NCBI RefSeq assembly: GCF_012720115.1
Contig: NZ_VNWN01000006.1
Coordinates: 434,001-498,000, forward strand
Direction: 5' to 3'
Length of the DNA: 64,000 nucleotides
From: Sneathiella chinensis
GTDB taxonomy: Bacteria; Pseudomonadota; Alphaproteobacteria; Sneathiellales; Sneathiellaceae
The number at the start of each line of letters is the position of its first letter. Positions within the stretch are counted from its first letter, which is position 1. The position numbers were made by a program, and so were the translations under genes. Below are positions 55,392 to 64,000 of this stretch, in pieces. The notes beneath the pieces were generated by a model, which did not search any database, was not told where the DNA came from, and saw only the letters and a list, made by a program, of their open reading frames with translations.

Positions 55392-55588
55392 AATCTTTCT
55401 CCCAAACAGATATTACTTTTTGCGATTATGATCTTCTTCTCAGCCTTCGAAATCAAGCGGTTAAAAATCAATTCTTCGATCAGGCATGAAACGCGGCGGC
55501 CCGCCTTGAAACAATTGACCGGTGTGTAATTAAAATTTTAATAAAATCATGAAATAACACCCCTTCCAAACGCCCATGGGAGCGCATC

Positions 55589-56890
55589 ATGCCGGTTTCC
55601 GCCTCTATCCAGATCATTTCCAACCACCCGGAAGAACGCCTGATCCGGCTTCTTGCAGACGCCGGTCACAAGGCCCATCCCATTGCGCCCGACACAGTTT
55701 CAGGGGACATGGTGGCGGATTTTCCGGACAAGCCGGATGTGTTGTTCTTCTGCCCAAGCGAGGCGGAAGACCTCTCCCTTCCCCCGGCCCTTGCCGCCGA
55801 TTGTCCGCCCCTGATTACGATCGGCGGTACCACCCTTGATGAGCAGGCTCATTCCCTGCCACGCAATTTCACGGATATCGAACTTCTGGAACGTCTGTCC
55901 TCCCTCCTCCGCCTGCAAACAATGAAAGAGGAATTTACCCGGCGCAAGCGCACCCTTGGCCAATACGGACTGAAGGAAACCGCCCTTGATCTTCCCGACC
56001 GGGAAATGGGCAAGGCAAGGATATTGCTGATCGGGGATCGGGCGGACCTGCTGGGGGATATTCTGCTGCGGCTGGAAAACAAGGCCCAGCCCCATATTTG
56101 CCGGATTGCCGCCACCGCCCCCCAGCAACTTCGCGAGAACCATTTCGACGGCGTTGTCATTCTGGGGGTGGCGCCCGGTGACAGTCACTTGCGACTGGTC
56201 AATGATTTGCGGGCCGACAGCCGGCTGTTCTCGTTGCCGGTGGTGTTTGTGCTGGAACATGAAAGCAACCGCGAGGCGGCCTATGTTCACGGGGCGTCTG
56301 ACGCGGTAGTCACCCCAAATGAAATGGACAGCCTGTTCCCAAGGCTTTCCCTGCATATCCAGCTTTCCCGCTATCGCCGGACCCTTCAAACCCTACTTCG
56401 GATTGCCACACCGCTACGGGTGGCGGATGGGCCTTCGGGCCTTTATTCCTTTGGTTTCATGCAGGCCCATCTTGGCCGCATGATCAAGGACCACAAGGCG
56501 CGCAACCGATATCTGTCCGTCGCCAGCCTGCATCTGTCTAATCTGGACGACTTGAATACCGCATACGGATACCCGGCGGGCGATCAGGTTCTGCGGCAAA
56601 CCGGGTCCCTCCTTTCCACCCTTCTGCGGGGCGAGGATTTCTGCTGCCGTCATTCCGGGGGGCGGTTCATCATTGCCATGCCCCACACCATGGAACAATC
56701 GGCCCGGACGGCGCTGGACCGGATTTGCAGTGTGGCCCGGCACACGGAATTCTCGGTGTTTGGACATGACGGCCCGGTTCTGCCCATTTTCACGCCGGGA
56801 CTGGCCGAAATGAAGCCGGATGACACCCTTGAAAGCCTGCTGGAACGCAGCCTGCCCCCCCTTTCCGCCAGCCGGGATGCCGCAGAATGA
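55589..56890 (+). CDS. PopA-like protein: two degenerate receivers and degenerate GGDEF with intact I-site
   Basis: A 433-residue protein with the PleD layout. A first receiver-like domain (1-110) has Cys in place of the phospho-acceptor (DVLFFC). A second (143-265) has Gly there (DGVVILGVAP). The GGDEF domain (about 280-420) retains DDLNTAYGYPAGDQVLRQ, but the signature is SGGRF (356-360), so cyclase activity is not expected. The inhibitory-site motif RxxD is kept (Arg347-Gly-Glu-Asp350) exactly five residues before the signature. This combination is that of Caulobacter PopA, a c-di-GMP receptor that directs CtrA breakdown by ClpXP; orthology is inferred from layout only. GGGAG lies six bases before ATG 55589. 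Confidence 0.8.
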   Translation: MPVSASIQIISNHPEERLIRLLADAGHKAHPIAPDTVSGDMVADFPDKPDVLFFCPSEAEDLSLPPALAADCPPLITIGGTTLDEQAHSLPRNFTDIELLERLSSLLRLQTMKEEFTRRKRTLGQYGLKETALDLPDREMGKARILLIGDRADLLGDILLRLENKAQPHICRIAATAPQQLRENHFDGVVILGVAPGDSHLRLVNDLRADSRLFSLPVVFVLEHESNREAAYVHGASDAVVTPNEMDSLFPRLSLHIQLSRYRRTLQTLLRIATPLRVADGPSGLYSFGFMQAHLGRMIKDHKARNRYLSVASLHLSNLDDLNTAYGYPAGDQVLRQTGSLLSTLLRGEDFCCRHSGGRFIIAMPHTMEQSARTALDRICSVARHTEFSVFGHDGPVLPIFTPGLAEMKPDDTLESLLERSLPPLSASRDAAE

Positions 56891-56949
56891 TCATGCGCTG
56901 CCCAAACCCCGGACTTGTCTCATGATCAATCGCCGCTTATCTTGATGGT

Positions 56950-57612
56950 ATGAAAATAGATATTGTCTCCGATACCGTCTGCCCGTGGTGCTACATCGGC
57001 AAACGCAAACTTGAAGCCGCCCTTGCCCAGCGTCCCGATCTTGACGTGGAAATTACGTGGCATCCGTTCCAGCTTCACCCCGACATGCCCACTGAGGGGG
57101 CGGACCGGAAATCCTTCATCGCCGCCAAGTTTGGCAGCCCTGAACGCGCGCGGGAACTGTATGACACGGTTCAGCAGGCGGGCGCGGCCGTGGGGCTTGA
57201 CCTTAATTTCGAAAAGATCGAACGCAGCCCCAACACCCTCAATTCCCACCGGGTCATTCGCTGGGCGGAAAGCGCGGGGGTACAGGATGCGCTGGTGGAA
57301 ATCCTGTTCCGCAGCTTCTTTATGGACGGCAAGGACCTTGGGAATGACGAAACCCTTATCGCCGCTGCGGTAGAGGCCGGTATGGACGGCGACATCGTCA
57401 AGGACCTGCTGGACAGCGGGGCCGACCTTGACCTTGTCCGGGCCGAGGACATGCGGGCCCGCGAAATGGGCATTTCCGGTGTCCCCTTCTTCATTCTGGA
57501 CAACAAATACGCCCTGTCCGGTGCGCAAGACCCGGCTGTCATCCTTGAGGTCATCGCGAAAATCGAGGCTGAAGCTGAGGCCGCAACCGAAGCCGACCCT
57601 TCACAATCCTGA
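56950..57612 (+). CDS. DsbA-family oxidoreductase, FrnE/2-hydroxychromene-2-carboxylate isomerase-like
   Basis: A 220-residue cytoplasmic thioredoxin-fold protein with a helical insert. The active site is Cys11-Pro-Trp-Cys14 in SDTVCPWCYIGK, followed by the FrnE-like WHPFQLHPDMP and NSHRVIRWAES, and the cis-Pro loop GVPFFILDNKYALSGAQDP. The absence of a signal peptide fits the FrnE group of soluble disulfide reductases/isomerases. The C-terminus is an Ala/Glu-rich tail. It converges on mfd, with a shared hairpin between them. Confidence 0.88.
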   Translation: MKIDIVSDTVCPWCYIGKRKLEAALAQRPDLDVEITWHPFQLHPDMPTEGADRKSFIAAKFGSPERARELYDTVQQAGAAVGLDLNFEKIERSPNTLNSHRVIRWAESAGVQDALVEILFRSFFMDGKDLGNDETLIAAAVEAGMDGDIVKDLLDSGADLDLVRAEDMRAREMGISGVPFFILDNKYALSGAQDPAVILEVIAKIEAEAEAATEADPSQS

Positions 57613-57636
57613 AGTCAGTATCAGGCCGATTGTGAC

Positions 57637-57660
57637 CGGCGGGATCACACTATCCCGCCG
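57637..57660. terminator. Hairpin between frnE-like gene and mfd
   Basis: CGGCGGGAT at 57637-57645 pairs perfectly with ATCCCGCCG at 57652-57660 around a 6-base loop. It overlaps the last codons of mfd and lacks a good T-run, so it is a candidate bidirectional terminator. Confidence 0.45.
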
Positions 57661-60600
57661 ATGCAATCCTTGCCAGGTTCTGGACCAGTGACAGAACCCC
57701 TTTCAAGCGGTCTTCCGGGTGATCCCATGCCCGGGTATAGACCATCTTGTGATCCGCCCGCAATTTGGCCGCCCCCGGCTGGCGCGAGATAAACTCGACC
57801 AATCCGCCCGGATTGACGAACTCGTTGTTGCGGAAACCAAGCACGGCCCCTTTTGGCCCGGCCTCCACCTTCTCGATATTGGCAACCCGGCAATGCTGCT
57901 TGATTGTCATGATCTCGATCAGGTGCTTGACCTCGTCAGGCAACGGCCCGAACCGGTCAACCATTTCAACCGCAAAGGCATTGATATCGGCCTCGGTCTC
58001 CTGCGCGGCAATCCGGCGGTAAAGCTCCATCCGCAAGGTCAGGTCCGTAACATAGGTTTCCGGGATCAGAACGGATGTCCCGATATTAATGCTGGGCGAC
58101 CATTTGTCCCCGGCGTCATCGGTGATACCGAGTTCCTGATCCTTGGCGGCGGCAACCGCCTCTTCCAGCATTTCCTGATACAGCTCGAACCCGACTTCCT
58201 TGATATGCCCGGACTGTTCATCCCCAAGCAGGTTACCCGCCCCGCGAATATCAAGGTCATGACTGGCCAGCGTAAAGCCCGCCCCCAGCGTATCCAATGA
58301 TTGCAGGACACGCAGGCGCCGTTCTGCCGCCTCGGTCGGTTGCTTGCGCGGTGGCAGGGTCAGATAGGCATAGGCCCGGGTTTTCGAACGACCGATCCGG
58401 CCCCGGATCTGGTAAAGCTGGGCCAGCCCGAACATGTCGGCCCGCCATGTCACAAGGGTATTGGCGGTCGGGATATCCAGACCGGATTCCACAATATTCG
58501 TCGCCACCAGAACATCATACGCCCCGTCATAGAAGGCATTCATGGTGGCATCCAGATCTTTCGCCGCCATCTGCCCGTGGGCCGCAACGTATTTAACTTC
58601 CGGCACATGTTCCGCAAGATAGCGCCCGACCTCTGCCAGATCACTGACACGCGGACAGACAAAGAAACTCTGTCCGCCGCGATAATGTTCCCGCAACAGG
58701 GCTTCACGGATCACGATCGGATCGAACGGCAGTACAAAGGTACGCACCGCCAACCGGTCAACCGGCGGGGTCGCAATGATGGACAGGTCGCGAATACCCG
58801 TCATGGCCAGTTGCAGGGTGCGCGGAATGGGCGTCGCCGTCAGGGTCAGCACATGCAGATCGGTCCGCATTTCCTTCAGGCGTTCCTTGTGGACCACACC
58901 GAAATGTTGTTCCTCGTCCACAATAACCAGACCCAAATCCTTGAAATTTATGGTTTTTCCAAGAAGGGCATGAGTTCCCACAACAATATCGACCTGCCCT
59001 TCGGCAAGGCCTTTCTTGGTCAGGTTCGCTTCCTTGGTTGTCACCATGCGGGACAGTTGGGCAACCCGAACCGGCAGCCCGGCGAACCGCTGGCTGAAGG
59101 TTTTGTAATGCTGCCGGGCCAGCAAGGTGGTCGGTGTGACCACGGCCACCTGTTTCCCGGACAAGGCCGCCACAAAGGCGGCCCGCAGCGCCACTTCCGT
59201 TTTCCCGAAGCCAACATCGCCGCACACCAGCCTGTCCATGGGACGGCCCTTGATCATGTCATCCATGGTGTCGGCAATGGCGGAAAGCTGATCCTCGGTT
59301 TCCTCAAACGGGAACCCGGCGCAGAATTCCTCATACGCCCCTTCCGGGGGCTGCAACCGTTCGGCAGAGCGCAATTGCCGGGCGGCGGCAATCTTGATCA
59401 ACTGATCGGCCATTTCCATGACCCGCTTTTTCAGCTTGGCCTTGCGGGATTGCCATCCGGCCCCGCCGAGCCTGTCCAGCGTTGCCGCAGATTCCACACC
59501 GCCATAGCGGGACAGCATCTCGATATTTTCCACCGGCAGGTAAATCCGGTCGCCGCCGTCATACAGCAGGCTGACACAGTCACGGGGCGCGCCGGAAATA
59601 TCAATTACCTTCAGGCCCTCATACTGGGCGATCCCGTGATCCAGATGCACCACATAATCCCCCACACTGAGCTGCGAGGCCTCGGCGATGAAATTCTCAT
59701 GACGGCGGGATGTCTTTCTGGGCCGGGCCAACCGGTCGCCAAGAACGTCCTGCTCCCCGACAATGGCGAAATCCGGGGTTTCAAATCCTTTTTCAAGCGG
59801 GAAAACCGACAGCGCAATAACGGCTTTTCGTTTCGGCAGGTCCTTGAAACTGGGTGTCCGACTGAGCGGGCCAATCCCGTGATCCTTCAAAACGCCTTCA
59901 TTGCGCGACAGGGACCCTTCCGAGAAATGCGAGATAATGACCCGTTTTCCAGCCCGGACCAGATCGTCGGTGTGGATTTTCAGATGCTCGTAGATATTGG
60001 AGCCCGGCTGTTTCCGTTCCGGGCCGAAATCCCGGCCGGGGCGACCGTGGGCATCAAGAACATGCGCGCCTTCCGCGCCGCTTCGATAAGGGGACACCGT
60101 CACCGTGTTCCGTGTTGCCAGCAAGGCGGCCCAGCCCTGTTCATCCAGATACAGCTGATCCGGTGGCAAGGGGCGATAATCCACAACCCGCCCTTCGGCG
60201 GCCACCTTGCGGCTGTCAAAATAATCATCGATGGTATCAAGACGGGCCTCGCGGGCCTCGTCCACCAGATGATCGAGAAAGACGACCGAATGGGGCAAAT
60301 AATCGGTCAGGACAGACATTTTTTCATGGAACAGGGGCAGCCAGTGCTCCATGCCTGCATGTTTGCGCCGTTCGCTGACCGCCTCATACAAGGGGTCATC
60401 GCGGACAACCGCGCCGAAATTTTCGCGGTATCCGCTGCGGAAGCGGCTGACCGATGCCTCATTCAGCAGAAATTCGGTTGCCGCCAGAAAATCGATGCCC
60501 GGCATTTTGCCGGTGGATTTCTGGGACAAGGGGTCGAAGGTTCGAATGCCTTCCACCTGATTGCCGAAGAAATCAAGACGGACCGGTTCTTCGGCGCCCG

Positions 60601-61147
60601 GCGGGAAGATATCGATCAATCCACCGCGCACGGCAAATTCCCCCGGCTCCATGACACTGCCGATGCGGGAAAAGCCGTTGGCAACCAGAAAGGCCTTCAG
60701 GTCTTCCGGGTCGAACTTGTCCCCCACCTTGATCGGGAAACAGGCGGTCTTGACCATGTCCGGCGGCGGCACCTTCTGCAGCAGAGCGTTGACCGTGGTC
60801 AGCACAACCCGCGGCCGGCCCCAGTCCCGCGTCAGCAGGGACAGCGTATTCATCCGGTGGGCGACGATTTCCGCGTTCGGGGACACCCTGTCATAGGGCA
60901 GGCAATCCCATGCGGGGAAGGTCAGGACCTCAAGGTCCGGGTCAAAGAAATTGAGCGCCGCCTCCGTCGCGGCCATCCGCACATCTTCCCGAAGCACAAA
61001 CAGCACATCGTGGCTGGCCTGCCGCGCAAAAGCGGCAAGAAGATAGGCGTCATAGCCTTCCGGGACGGCTTCCAACTGGAAACTGTCGGCGGAACGTTCT
61101 GTGGCGGCCAGCCTGTCAATCAGGCTGGCAGTCAGGTCTTTAGTCAT
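57650..61147 (-). CDS. mfd: Transcription-repair coupling factor Mfd
   Basis: A 1165-residue ATP-dependent translocase that removes stalled RNA polymerase and recruits UvrA. The N-terminal UvrB-like part (LTFPAWDCLPYDRVSPN and FPPGAEEPVRLDFFGNQVEGIR) is followed by the RNA polymerase-interaction domain (VGDYVVHLDHGIAQYEGL), the RecG-like helicase domains (CGDVGFGKTEVALRAAF, VVIVDEEQHFGV in place of DEAH, TATPIPRTLQLA, ATNIVESGLDIPTANTL) and the C-terminal TRCF domain. The start at 61147 overlaps the sdhE stop by eight bases, and alternative in-frame Met residues lie upstream inside sdhE. Full length for the family. Confidence 0.95.
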   Translation of the reverse strand: MTKDLTASLIDRLAATERSADSFQLEAVPEGYDAYLLAAFARQASHDVLFVLREDVRMAATEAALNFFDPDLEVLTFPAWDCLPYDRVSPNAEIVAHRMNTLSLLTRDWGRPRVVLTTVNALLQKVPPPDMVKTACFPIKVGDKFDPEDLKAFLVANGFSRIGSVMEPGEFAVRGGLIDIFPPGAEEPVRLDFFGNQVEGIRTFDPLSQKSTGKMPGIDFLAATEFLLNEASVSRFRSGYRENFGAVVRDDPLYEAVSERRKHAGMEHWLPLFHEKMSVLTDYLPHSVVFLDHLVDEAREARLDTIDDYFDSRKVAAEGRVVDYRPLPPDQLYLDEQGWAALLATRNTVTVSPYRSGAEGAHVLDAHGRPGRDFGPERKQPGSNIYEHLKIHTDDLVRAGKRVIISHFSEGSLSRNEGVLKDHGIGPLSRTPSFKDLPKRKAVIALSVFPLEKGFETPDFAIVGEQDVLGDRLARPRKTSRRHENFIAEASQLSVGDYVVHLDHGIAQYEGLKVIDISGAPRDCVSLLYDGGDRIYLPVENIEMLSRYGGVESAATLDRLGGAGWQSRKAKLKKRVMEMADQLIKIAAARQLRSAERLQPPEGAYEEFCAGFPFEETEDQLSAIADTMDDMIKGRPMDRLVCGDVGFGKTEVALRAAFVAALSGKQVAVVTPTTLLARQHYKTFSQRFAGLPVRVAQLSRMVTTKEANLTKKGLAEGQVDIVVGTHALLGKTINFKDLGLVIVDEEQHFGVVHKERLKEMRTDLHVLTLTATPIPRTLQLAMTGIRDLSIIATPPVDRLAVRTFVLPFDPIVIREALLREHYRGGQSFFVCPRVSDLAEVGRYLAEHVPEVKYVAAHGQMAAKDLDATMNAFYDGAYDVLVATNIVESGLDIPTANTLVTWRADMFGLAQLYQIRGRIGRSKTRAYAYLTLPPRKQPTEAAERRLRVLQSLDTLGAGFTLASHDLDIRGAGNLLGDEQSGHIKEVGFELYQEMLEEAVAAAKDQELGITDDAGDKWSPSINIGTSVLIPETYVTDLTLRMELYRRIAAQETEADINAFAVEMVDRFGPLPDEVKHLIEIMTIKQHCRVANIEKVEAGPKGAVLGFRNNEFVNPGGLVEFISRQPGAAKLRADHKMVYTRAWDHPEDRLKGVLSLVQNLARIASAG

Positions 61148-61433
61148 CTTGCTCGACTTGTGCGGGGTCATGTTCATACAGCGCAAAATTCTTCAATTGA
61201 TTCATGACGCTTGTATCGTACTCTTCGGGAATTTCCTCCCGCCCGACAGCCCACGCATAGATGCTGGGATCCCCTGCCTTCAGCAGCGTTTCATAAATAT
61301 CCAGTTCCTCGTCGGAATATGTTTTGAGATATTTGTTGGCAAACCGGCCCAGCATCAGGTCGGTTTCCTTCATTCCGGTATAGCGGGACCGGTGAAGAAG
61401 GCGCTTGCGACGAATGATGGTATCTTCTGACAT
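61140..61433 (-). CDS. sdhE: FAD assembly factor SdhE (DUF339)
   Basis: A 97-residue helical protein that helps attach FAD to succinate dehydrogenase. The opening IRRKRLLHRSRYTGMKETDLMLGRFA is typical, but the first residue of the RGxxE motif is Thr (Thr19-Gly20-Met-Lys-Glu23) in place of the usual Arg. The later AGDPSIYAWAVGREEIPEEYD matches the family. The gene overlaps mfd in an ATGACTAA arrangement, a common order in Alphaproteobacteria. It is divergent from recG, with a spacer of about 150 bp that should hold both promoters. Confidence 0.9.
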   Translation of the reverse strand: MSEDTIIRRKRLLHRSRYTGMKETDLMLGRFANKYLKTYSDEELDIYETLLKAGDPSIYAWAVGREEIPEEYDTSVMNQLKNFALYEHDPAQVEQDD

Positions 61434-61588
61434 CTTGAAACCCTTTGTTTGAAGTGCAACAGGGTATACCCTTTTTGTTTTTGCCTGTCAGCATCTCAGG
61501 TAGACAAGATCATAAAAACTGTCCTATTCCATTGACGAGCACCGTCGTCACATTTCACAATCGGCCCCCTGTTTGCTGAGGAAAACCG

Positions 61589-63682
61589 TTGCGCCCTGAA
61601 AGTCTGTTTCCGCTTTTCAAATCCGTTTCCACCCTGAAAGGGATCGGTCCGCGCCTTCAGGCCCTGATCGGCAAGGTGGCCGGTGACCACATCATTGACC
61701 TTGCCTTCCATCTTCCGGCTGGGCTGGTCAGCCGGGTCCGGCTGGAACAGTTGAGCGAGACCGCCCTCACCCGTCAGGTCATCGTCAAGGCCCTTGTCCG
61801 CCAGCATACCCCGTCCCGTAACCGGCGGATTCCCTATCGGGTTGTCTGTCAGGTTGGCGATGACCTTTTGACCCTGACCTTCTTCAACGGGCGCGAGGAT
61901 TACCTGCGCCGCCAGTTGCCCGAAGGCTCCCTCCGCCTGATCAGCGGAAAGTTGGAACAATATTCCGGTGAGTTTCAGATCACCCATCCCGATCACATCC
62001 TCAGCCCGGACGAGGAAGACCTGATCCCCGTACACGAACCGGTCTATCCGCTGACGGCGGGACTGACCAACGGCGCCCTGATCAAGGCGTCGCGCCAGTA
62101 TATGGAAACCGTCCCTCAACTGCCGGAATGGATTGACCCTGCCCTTCTTCAGCGAGAGAAATGGGAAAGCTGGAAAGCCTGCCTTGAAAAGGCTCATACC
62201 CCGGAAGGCGAAGGCGACCTGTCCCCCAATGCCCCGGCGCGCCAGCGTCTTGCCTATGACGAGTTACTCTCCAACCAGTTGGCGCTGGAACTTGTCCGGC
62301 GCAGCATGAAGCGCAAACCCGGCCGGGCGCTGGTCGGCAACGGCTCGCTTCGCGACGCGATCGAACGCTCCCTGCCCTTCAAGCTGACCCACGCCCAGAA
62401 TGTGGCGCTGTCGGAAATCTTTGCGGACCTGTCCGCCCCGCACCGCATGTTGCGCCTGTTGCAGGGCGATGTGGGAAGCGGCAAGACCGTTGTGGCCGTC
62501 ATGGCCATTGCACAGGCAATCGAGGCTGGCGCACAGGCCGCCCTGATGGCACCGACGGAAATTCTGGCCCGTCAGCACATGGCCGCTATCACCCCGCTGG
62601 CCGAGGCCGTGGGCCTGAAAACCGCCCTGCTGACCGGACGGTTGAAAGGCAAGAAACGCGACGCCGTGTTGCAACAACTGGCCAGCGGCGAAATTCATAT
62701 CGCCATCGGGACCCACGCCCTGTTTCAGGATGACGTGATCTATCACGATCTGGGCCTTGCCATCATCGACGAACAACACCGGTTTGGCGTTCACCAGCGT
62801 CTGGCCCTCAGTTCAAAAGGCCGGGATGGCAACGGCGGCGTGGATGTGCTGGTCATGACCGCAACCCCGATCCCCAGAACCCTCGCCCTCACGGCCTATG
62901 GGGATATGGATGTTTCCATCATCGCCGAAAAACCGCCGGGACGAAAACCCGTTGATACCCGCGCCATCGAGGTCGAGCGCCTGGATGATGTGGCAGGCAG
63001 TCTGGGGCGCAAGCTCAAGGATGGGGAGCGGATTTACTGGGTCTGCCCGCTGGTCGAGGAAAGCGAGGTCAGCGATCTTGCTGCCGCAGAAGATCGGTTC
63101 GGCTATCTGGAGCGGCTGTATCCGGGACAGGTTGGTCTGGTCCACGGCAAGATGAAGGCCGATGAAAAGGATACGGCCATGGAACGGTTCGTGTCCGGTG
63201 AAACCCGCATTCTTGTCGCCACAACGGTGATCGAGGTCGGCGTTGATGTGCCCGAAGCCACGGTCATGATTATCGAACATGCGGAACGGTTTGGGTTGGC
63301 CCAGCTTCACCAGTTGCGGGGCCGTGTCGGACGGGGCGGTCTGCACGGGGCCTGCCTGCTTCTGTATGCCGGTCCCCTTGGTGAAACCCAGAAGGCCCGC
63401 CTCAATATCATGCGCGAAACCGAGGATGGCTTCCGCATCGCCGAGGAAGACCTTCGCCTGCGCGGTGCCGGTGAACTTCTGGGAACCCGTCAAAGCGGAT
63501 TGCCCGTCTTCAAGATGGCCGATTTACAGGAACACGGACGGCTGCTGTCCATTGCGCGGGATGATGCGCGTGTTTTTCTGGAAAATGACAAGGCTCTGGC
63601 CACCCCTCGCGGACAAGCGGTTAGAACCCTTCTCTACCTGTTCGAGCGGGACAGCGCCATCAAGTATCTTCAGTCAGGCTAG
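61589..63682 (+). CDS. recG: ATP-dependent DNA helicase RecG
   Basis: A 697-residue branch-migration helicase that regresses stalled forks. The wedge domain is in the N-terminal 200 residues (LKGIGPRLQALIGKV, then the OB-fold segment LTLTFFNGREDYLRRQL). Helicase motifs are I GDVGSGKTVVA, II IIDEQHRFGVHQR (DEQH), III TATPIPRTLAL and VI QLRGRVGRG, with the C-terminal RIAEEDLRLRGAGELLGTRQSGLP. The start is TTG at 61589, supported by GAGG seven bases upstream and by the usual RecG N-terminus MRPESLFPLF. Confidence 0.95.
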   Translation: MRPESLFPLFKSVSTLKGIGPRLQALIGKVAGDHIIDLAFHLPAGLVSRVRLEQLSETALTRQVIVKALVRQHTPSRNRRIPYRVVCQVGDDLLTLTFFNGREDYLRRQLPEGSLRLISGKLEQYSGEFQITHPDHILSPDEEDLIPVHEPVYPLTAGLTNGALIKASRQYMETVPQLPEWIDPALLQREKWESWKACLEKAHTPEGEGDLSPNAPARQRLAYDELLSNQLALELVRRSMKRKPGRALVGNGSLRDAIERSLPFKLTHAQNVALSEIFADLSAPHRMLRLLQGDVGSGKTVVAVMAIAQAIEAGAQAALMAPTEILARQHMAAITPLAEAVGLKTALLTGRLKGKKRDAVLQQLASGEIHIAIGTHALFQDDVIYHDLGLAIIDEQHRFGVHQRLALSSKGRDGNGGVDVLVMTATPIPRTLALTAYGDMDVSIIAEKPPGRKPVDTRAIEVERLDDVAGSLGRKLKDGERIYWVCPLVEESEVSDLAAAEDRFGYLERLYPGQVGLVHGKMKADEKDTAMERFVSGETRILVATTVIEVGVDVPEATVMIIEHAERFGLAQLHQLRGRVGRGGLHGACLLLYAGPLGETQKARLNIMRETEDGFRIAEEDLRLRGAGELLGTRQSGLPVFKMADLQEHGRLLSIARDDARVFLENDKALATPRGQAVRTLLYLFERDSAIKYLQSG

Positions 63683-63767
63683 GACGGACGGCACCCCTAA
63701 AAGAACAGCCGTCTCCGTCTCGCCCCTGATCCTTTTTACAGGCTCAGGCTTAGACGCAGGCACAGGT

Positions 63768-64000
63768 TCAAGCCCCGGCCTTTGTTGGCTTCTTTTTTGA
63801 ATCGTCACTGTCCCCAGCGGATTTCTTGCCGTTCGTGCTGCCGCCGGGCCCCTGCTTTACTGCGGCAGGCTCTTTGCCATCCGGCCAGATCATACCGGCG
63901 GAAATAACCAGCTTGACCCCTTCCTCAACAGACATGTCCAGATATTTCAGATCATGCTTGGGCACAAACAACAAAAAGCCGGATGTGGGGTTGGGTGTGG
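63768..64000 (-). CDS. DUF502 membrane protein, C-terminal part (truncated by window edge)
   Basis: The frame is open from the right edge to a stop at 63768-63770, so about 76 residues are seen. They begin with TPNPTSGFLLFVPKHDLKYLDMSVEEGVKLVISAGMIWP, the hallmark end of the DUF502 family (membrane proteins found beside recG in many Alphaproteobacteria). It ends in a long charged, low-complexity tail (SAGDSDDSKKKPTKAGA). Function is unknown. It is convergent with recG; 85 bp separate the stops. The N-terminal membrane segments lie outside the window. Confidence 0.85.
   Translation of the reverse strand, partial: TPNPTSGFLLFVPKHDLKYLDMSVEEGVKLVISAGMIWPDGKEPAAVKQGPGGSTNGKKSAGDSDDSKKKPTKAGA

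Noticed and set aside
58301-61207. A very long open frame on the plus strand opposite mfd
   Set aside because: It mirrors the coding frame of mfd (GC-rich codon bias keeps the antisense frame open), has no family similarity that I can see and is rich in Gly/His/Pro/Arg as shadow translations are.

Overview
The window is a chromosomal segment of an alphaproteobacterium. The gene order dusB-ntrB-ntrC-ntrY-ntrX-trkA-trkH-dat-hfq-hflX-mazG, the ftsB-pdhA-pdhB-pdhC-lpd-lipA-ratA cluster with a lipoylated E1-beta, the fused ispDF gene and the recG/sdhE/mfd/DUF502 cluster are all typical of Rhodospirillales-like Alphaproteobacteria. I do not name a genus. No phage, CRISPR array, rRNA operon or intact insertion sequence was seen. 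One tRNA (Ser, UGA anticodon) is present.

Layout. 1-301: the 3' end of an Hpt (histidine phosphotransfer) protein. 302-9556: an array of three large tandem paralogous autotransporters, each with its own terminator; a 56-bp relic of the 3' end of a further copy lies upstream. 9702-17018: ftsB, then the pyruvate dehydrogenase genes, lipA and a ratA/COQ10-like gene. 16995-20451 (minus): an amino-acid permease and the overlapping ispDF-pgpA-cinA genes. 20582-33460: dusB, the two nitrogen two-component systems NtrBC and NtrYX, Trk potassium uptake, a class IV aminotransferase, hfq and hflX. 33461-34276: mazG on the minus strand.

34440-40489 is an accessory stretch: two adjacent paralogous unknown genes with a conserved Gly-Cys...His motif, a recX-like gene, about 520 bp of non-coding DNA, an Old Yellow Enzyme homologue, an alpha/beta hydrolase, a VOC protein and a GH46 chitosanase-like protein. 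40534-47596 (minus) is a compact set of eight genes (mltB-rlpA-dacC-tmk-holB-tatD-MBL-GNAT) joining cell-wall remodelling to DNA precursor and replication functions. 47809-53243 holds the tRNA, a VPLPA-CTERM surface protein, a soluble PAS histidine kinase with an FNR/FixK-like box upstream facing a LuxR-type response regulator, a HupE/UreJ protein and an FMN reductase. 53151-57612 holds an FAD monooxygenase with a frameshifted 3' end, an SDR, a PopA-like degenerate GGDEF protein and a DsbA/FrnE-like protein. 57650-64000 holds mfd, sdhE, recG and the end of a DUF502 gene.

The most unusual items are the autotransporter array (near-constant barrel, variable beta-helix passenger, relic copy), the tandem GC...H proteins that may belong to the CNF/BLF1/CheD deamidase superfamily, the PleD/PopA-like protein that keeps an RxxD c-di-GMP inhibitory site but has lost the GGDEF signature and both receiver aspartates, and the A7 frameshift that sends the monooxygenase frame through an intergenic hairpin.
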